Below are positions 5,690-6,856 of a stretch of 6,856 bases of DNA, piece by piece. The notes beneath the pieces are model-generated. The model had not been told where the DNA came from. It did not search any database and worked only from the letters and a program-made list of their open reading frames with translations. A program made the position numbers and the translations under genes. The stretch spans positions 1 to 6,856 of the forward strand of contig JADGNT010000269.1 in assembly GCA_017883345.1 (NCBI GenBank). The letters run 5' to 3'. The stretch comes from Candidatus Solibacter sp. Lineage in GTDB: Bacteria > Acidobacteriota > Terriglobia > Bryobacterales > Bryobacteraceae. Within the stretch, counting starts at the first letter, position 1. Each line of letters starts with the position of its first letter.

Positions 5690-6807
5690 TCTGGCTGGCC
5701 ATCCCGGCGATTGCGGCGGCGGCGTACTACGGCCTCGTGATGATCGCCGCGGCGCGCTGGCGGCCGGCGCGCGGGGCGTCTCGTGACAACCCCCTGCCGC
5801 CACTCTCCATTCTCAAACCGATTCACGGACGCGACCCGCGCTTCTACGAAGCCATCCTGTCGCATGCCGCGCAGGACTATCCCGAGTTTGAAATCCTCTT
5901 CGGGACGACCACTCCCGATGATCCGGCGCTACAGGACATCGTGCGCCTGCAGCGCGAGTTTCCCGGATTGCGCATCGAGATCGCGATCGTTTCCACGACG
6001 GTGCCCAATGCCAAGGTCGGGGTGTTGGCGGAACTCGCGCGGCGGGCGCGGCACTCCGTCTTGCTGGTGAACGATAGCGATATCGTGGTGGAACCGGGGT
6101 ATCTGCGCGCGGTGACGGCGCCGCTGGAGGATCCCGGGGTCGGAGTGGTGACGTGCCTGTACCGCGCGGGGGCGGACTCGTGGGCGTCGCGTTTTGAGGC
6201 GCTGGGCATCGCCACCGAGTTCGCGCCCAGCGTCCTGGTGGCCCGCCTGCTTGGTGTGGCGGAGTTCGCCCTGGGCTCCACCATGGTGTTCCGCGCCGCG
6301 GTCCTGGAGCGCATCGGCGGCTTCGGGACAATCGCCAATTACCTGGCCGACGATTACCAGTTGGGGCGCCGCATCGCGCAACTCGGATACCGCATCGAGT
6401 TCGCGCCGGTGGTGGTGGAGACGGACCTGGGCGGCGGATCGTGGGCGCAGACCTGGCGGCACCAGTTGCGCTGGTCGCGCACCATCCGCGTGTCGCGGTC
6501 CGCGGGATATTACGGCTACGTGGTGACCCACGCCACGCTGTGGGGCCTGGTGGCGCTCGGGGCGCACCAATGGCAGGCTGGCGTGGCGGCGCTGGCGGTG
6601 CGCGTCGTAGCGGGCGTCTGGGTGGGCGCGGGGATTCTCGGCGACCGCAAGGTGCTGCGCGATTTCTGGCTGATTCCGCTGCGCGACCTGTTCGGCTTTG
6701 CGGTGTGGGCGGCGGGCATTTTCGGCAACACCGTGCAGTGGCGCGACCGCCAACTTAAACTGCGCCCCGATGGCCGTATCTTCGATGGAGCGCGCCCCCG
6801 GGACTGA
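5686..6807 (+). CDS. hpnI: HpnI, hopanoid biosynthesis GT21-like membrane glycosyltransferase
   Basis: The product is 373 residues, starting with GTG at 5686 inside a GTGA overlap with the upstream stop. The open frame runs further upstream, but that part lies over the small membrane genes and has no family similarity. Residues 2-22 form an N-terminal anchor. The cytoplasmic GT-A domain follows: PLSILKPIHGRDP (40-51), AAQDYPEFEILFG, the metal-binding VNDSDI (D130, D132), GSTMVFRAAVLERIGGF, the putative catalytic ADDYQLGRR (D222/D223) and HQLRW (259-263), the counterpart of the (Q/R)xxRW motif with His in first place. Three C-terminal hydrophobic segments complete the ceramide-glucosyltransferase-like layout. 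In characterised species HpnI transfers N-acetylglucosamine from UDP-GlcNAc to bacteriohopanetetrol, the step before HpnK and HpnJ. The presence of hpnJ in the same operon supports HpnI over a ceramide glucosyltransferase. Confidence 0.87.
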   Translation: MIWLAIPAIAAAAYYGLVMIAAARWRPARGASRDNPLPPLSILKPIHGRDPRFYEAILSHAAQDYPEFEILFGTTTPDDPALQDIVRLQREFPGLRIEIAIVSTTVPNAKVGVLAELARRARHSVLLVNDSDIVVEPGYLRAVTAPLEDPGVGVVTCLYRAGADSWASRFEALGIATEFAPSVLVARLLGVAEFALGSTMVFRAAVLERIGGFGTIANYLADDYQLGRRIAQLGYRIEFAPVVVETDLGGGSWAQTWRHQLRWSRTIRVSRSAGYYGYVVTHATLWGLVALGAHQWQAGVAALAVRVVAGVWVGAGILGDRKVLRDFWLIPLRDLFGFAVWAAGIFGNTVQWRDRQLKLRPDGRIFDGARPRD

Positions 6808-6821
6808 CAAGACTGGCATGG

Positions 6822-6846
6822 ATTTCCGGCGCATTTTGCCGGAAAT
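6822..6846. other. Hairpin downstream of hpnI
   Basis: ATTTCCGGC (6822-6830) and GCCGGAAAT (6838-6846) form a perfect 9-bp stem with loop GCATTTT. A further outer pairing, CTGACA (6804-6809) with TGTCAG (6851-6856), brackets it and overlaps the hpnI stop codon. No T-run follows within the window, so it is not a standard intrinsic terminator. It may be an mRNA-end structure or part of the next gene. Confidence 0.5.
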
Positions 6847-6856
6847 TCGCTGTCAG

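Noticed and set aside
5686..6807. Ceramide glucosyltransferase instead of HpnI
   Set aside because: The fold and motifs are shared (GT21-like), but the same operon holds hpnJ, which favours a hopanoid substrate; this stays the main alternative.
5929..6834. Minus-strand open frame of 301 codons opposite hpnI
   Set aside because: It is a shadow of the glycosyltransferase, with His/Arg/Pro-rich sequence and no recognisable domain.

Overview
This is a GC-rich bacterial window with tightly packed genes. The content suggests an acidobacterium, possibly of the Solibacter/Bryobacter group. That taxonomic guess is an inference from three things: a UPF0182 (COG1615) membrane protein, an exported kinesin-light-chain-type TPR protein, and hopanoid side-chain genes together in one high-GC neighbourhood. 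No rRNA or other phylogenetic marker is present.

Left part (1-2590): two genes point away from each other. On the minus strand, running off the left edge, is the N-terminal 443 residues of a UPF0182-type multi-pass membrane protein. On the plus strand is a secreted protein of about eight TPR repeats. The 211-bp gap between their starts holds a perfect 23-bp inverted repeat with a 9-nt loop, which looks like two head-to-head copies of a REP-like unit. It also holds three copies of CATCCGG in front of the TPR gene.

Right part (2689-6807): five plus-strand genes form what looks like one operon. A candidate extended -10 promoter (TGCTACACT) precedes a TTG-started gene for a small secreted LolA/RseB-like protein. 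After 28 bp comes a cobalamin-binding-type radical SAM enzyme recognised as HpnJ. After 10 bp comes the first of two half-size, four-helix EamA/SMR/ArnE-ArnF-like membrane proteins; the second overlaps it by 4 nt. The second in turn overlaps by 4 nt a GT21-like membrane glycosyltransferase recognised as HpnI.

How the genes may work together: in characterised hopanoid producers, HpnI adds N-acetylglucosamine to bacteriohopanetetrol, HpnK deacetylates it, and HpnJ rearranges the glucosamine into the cyclitol ether. Here hpnJ and hpnI enclose a pair of small flippase-like subunits and follow a secreted lipid-carrier-like gene. A reasonable hypothesis is a cassette that both makes a sugar- or cyclitol-modified hopanoid and moves it, or its sugar donor, across the membrane. 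hpnK is not in the window; the sequence ends 49 bp after hpnI. No mobile element, CRISPR array, tRNA or rRNA was seen.
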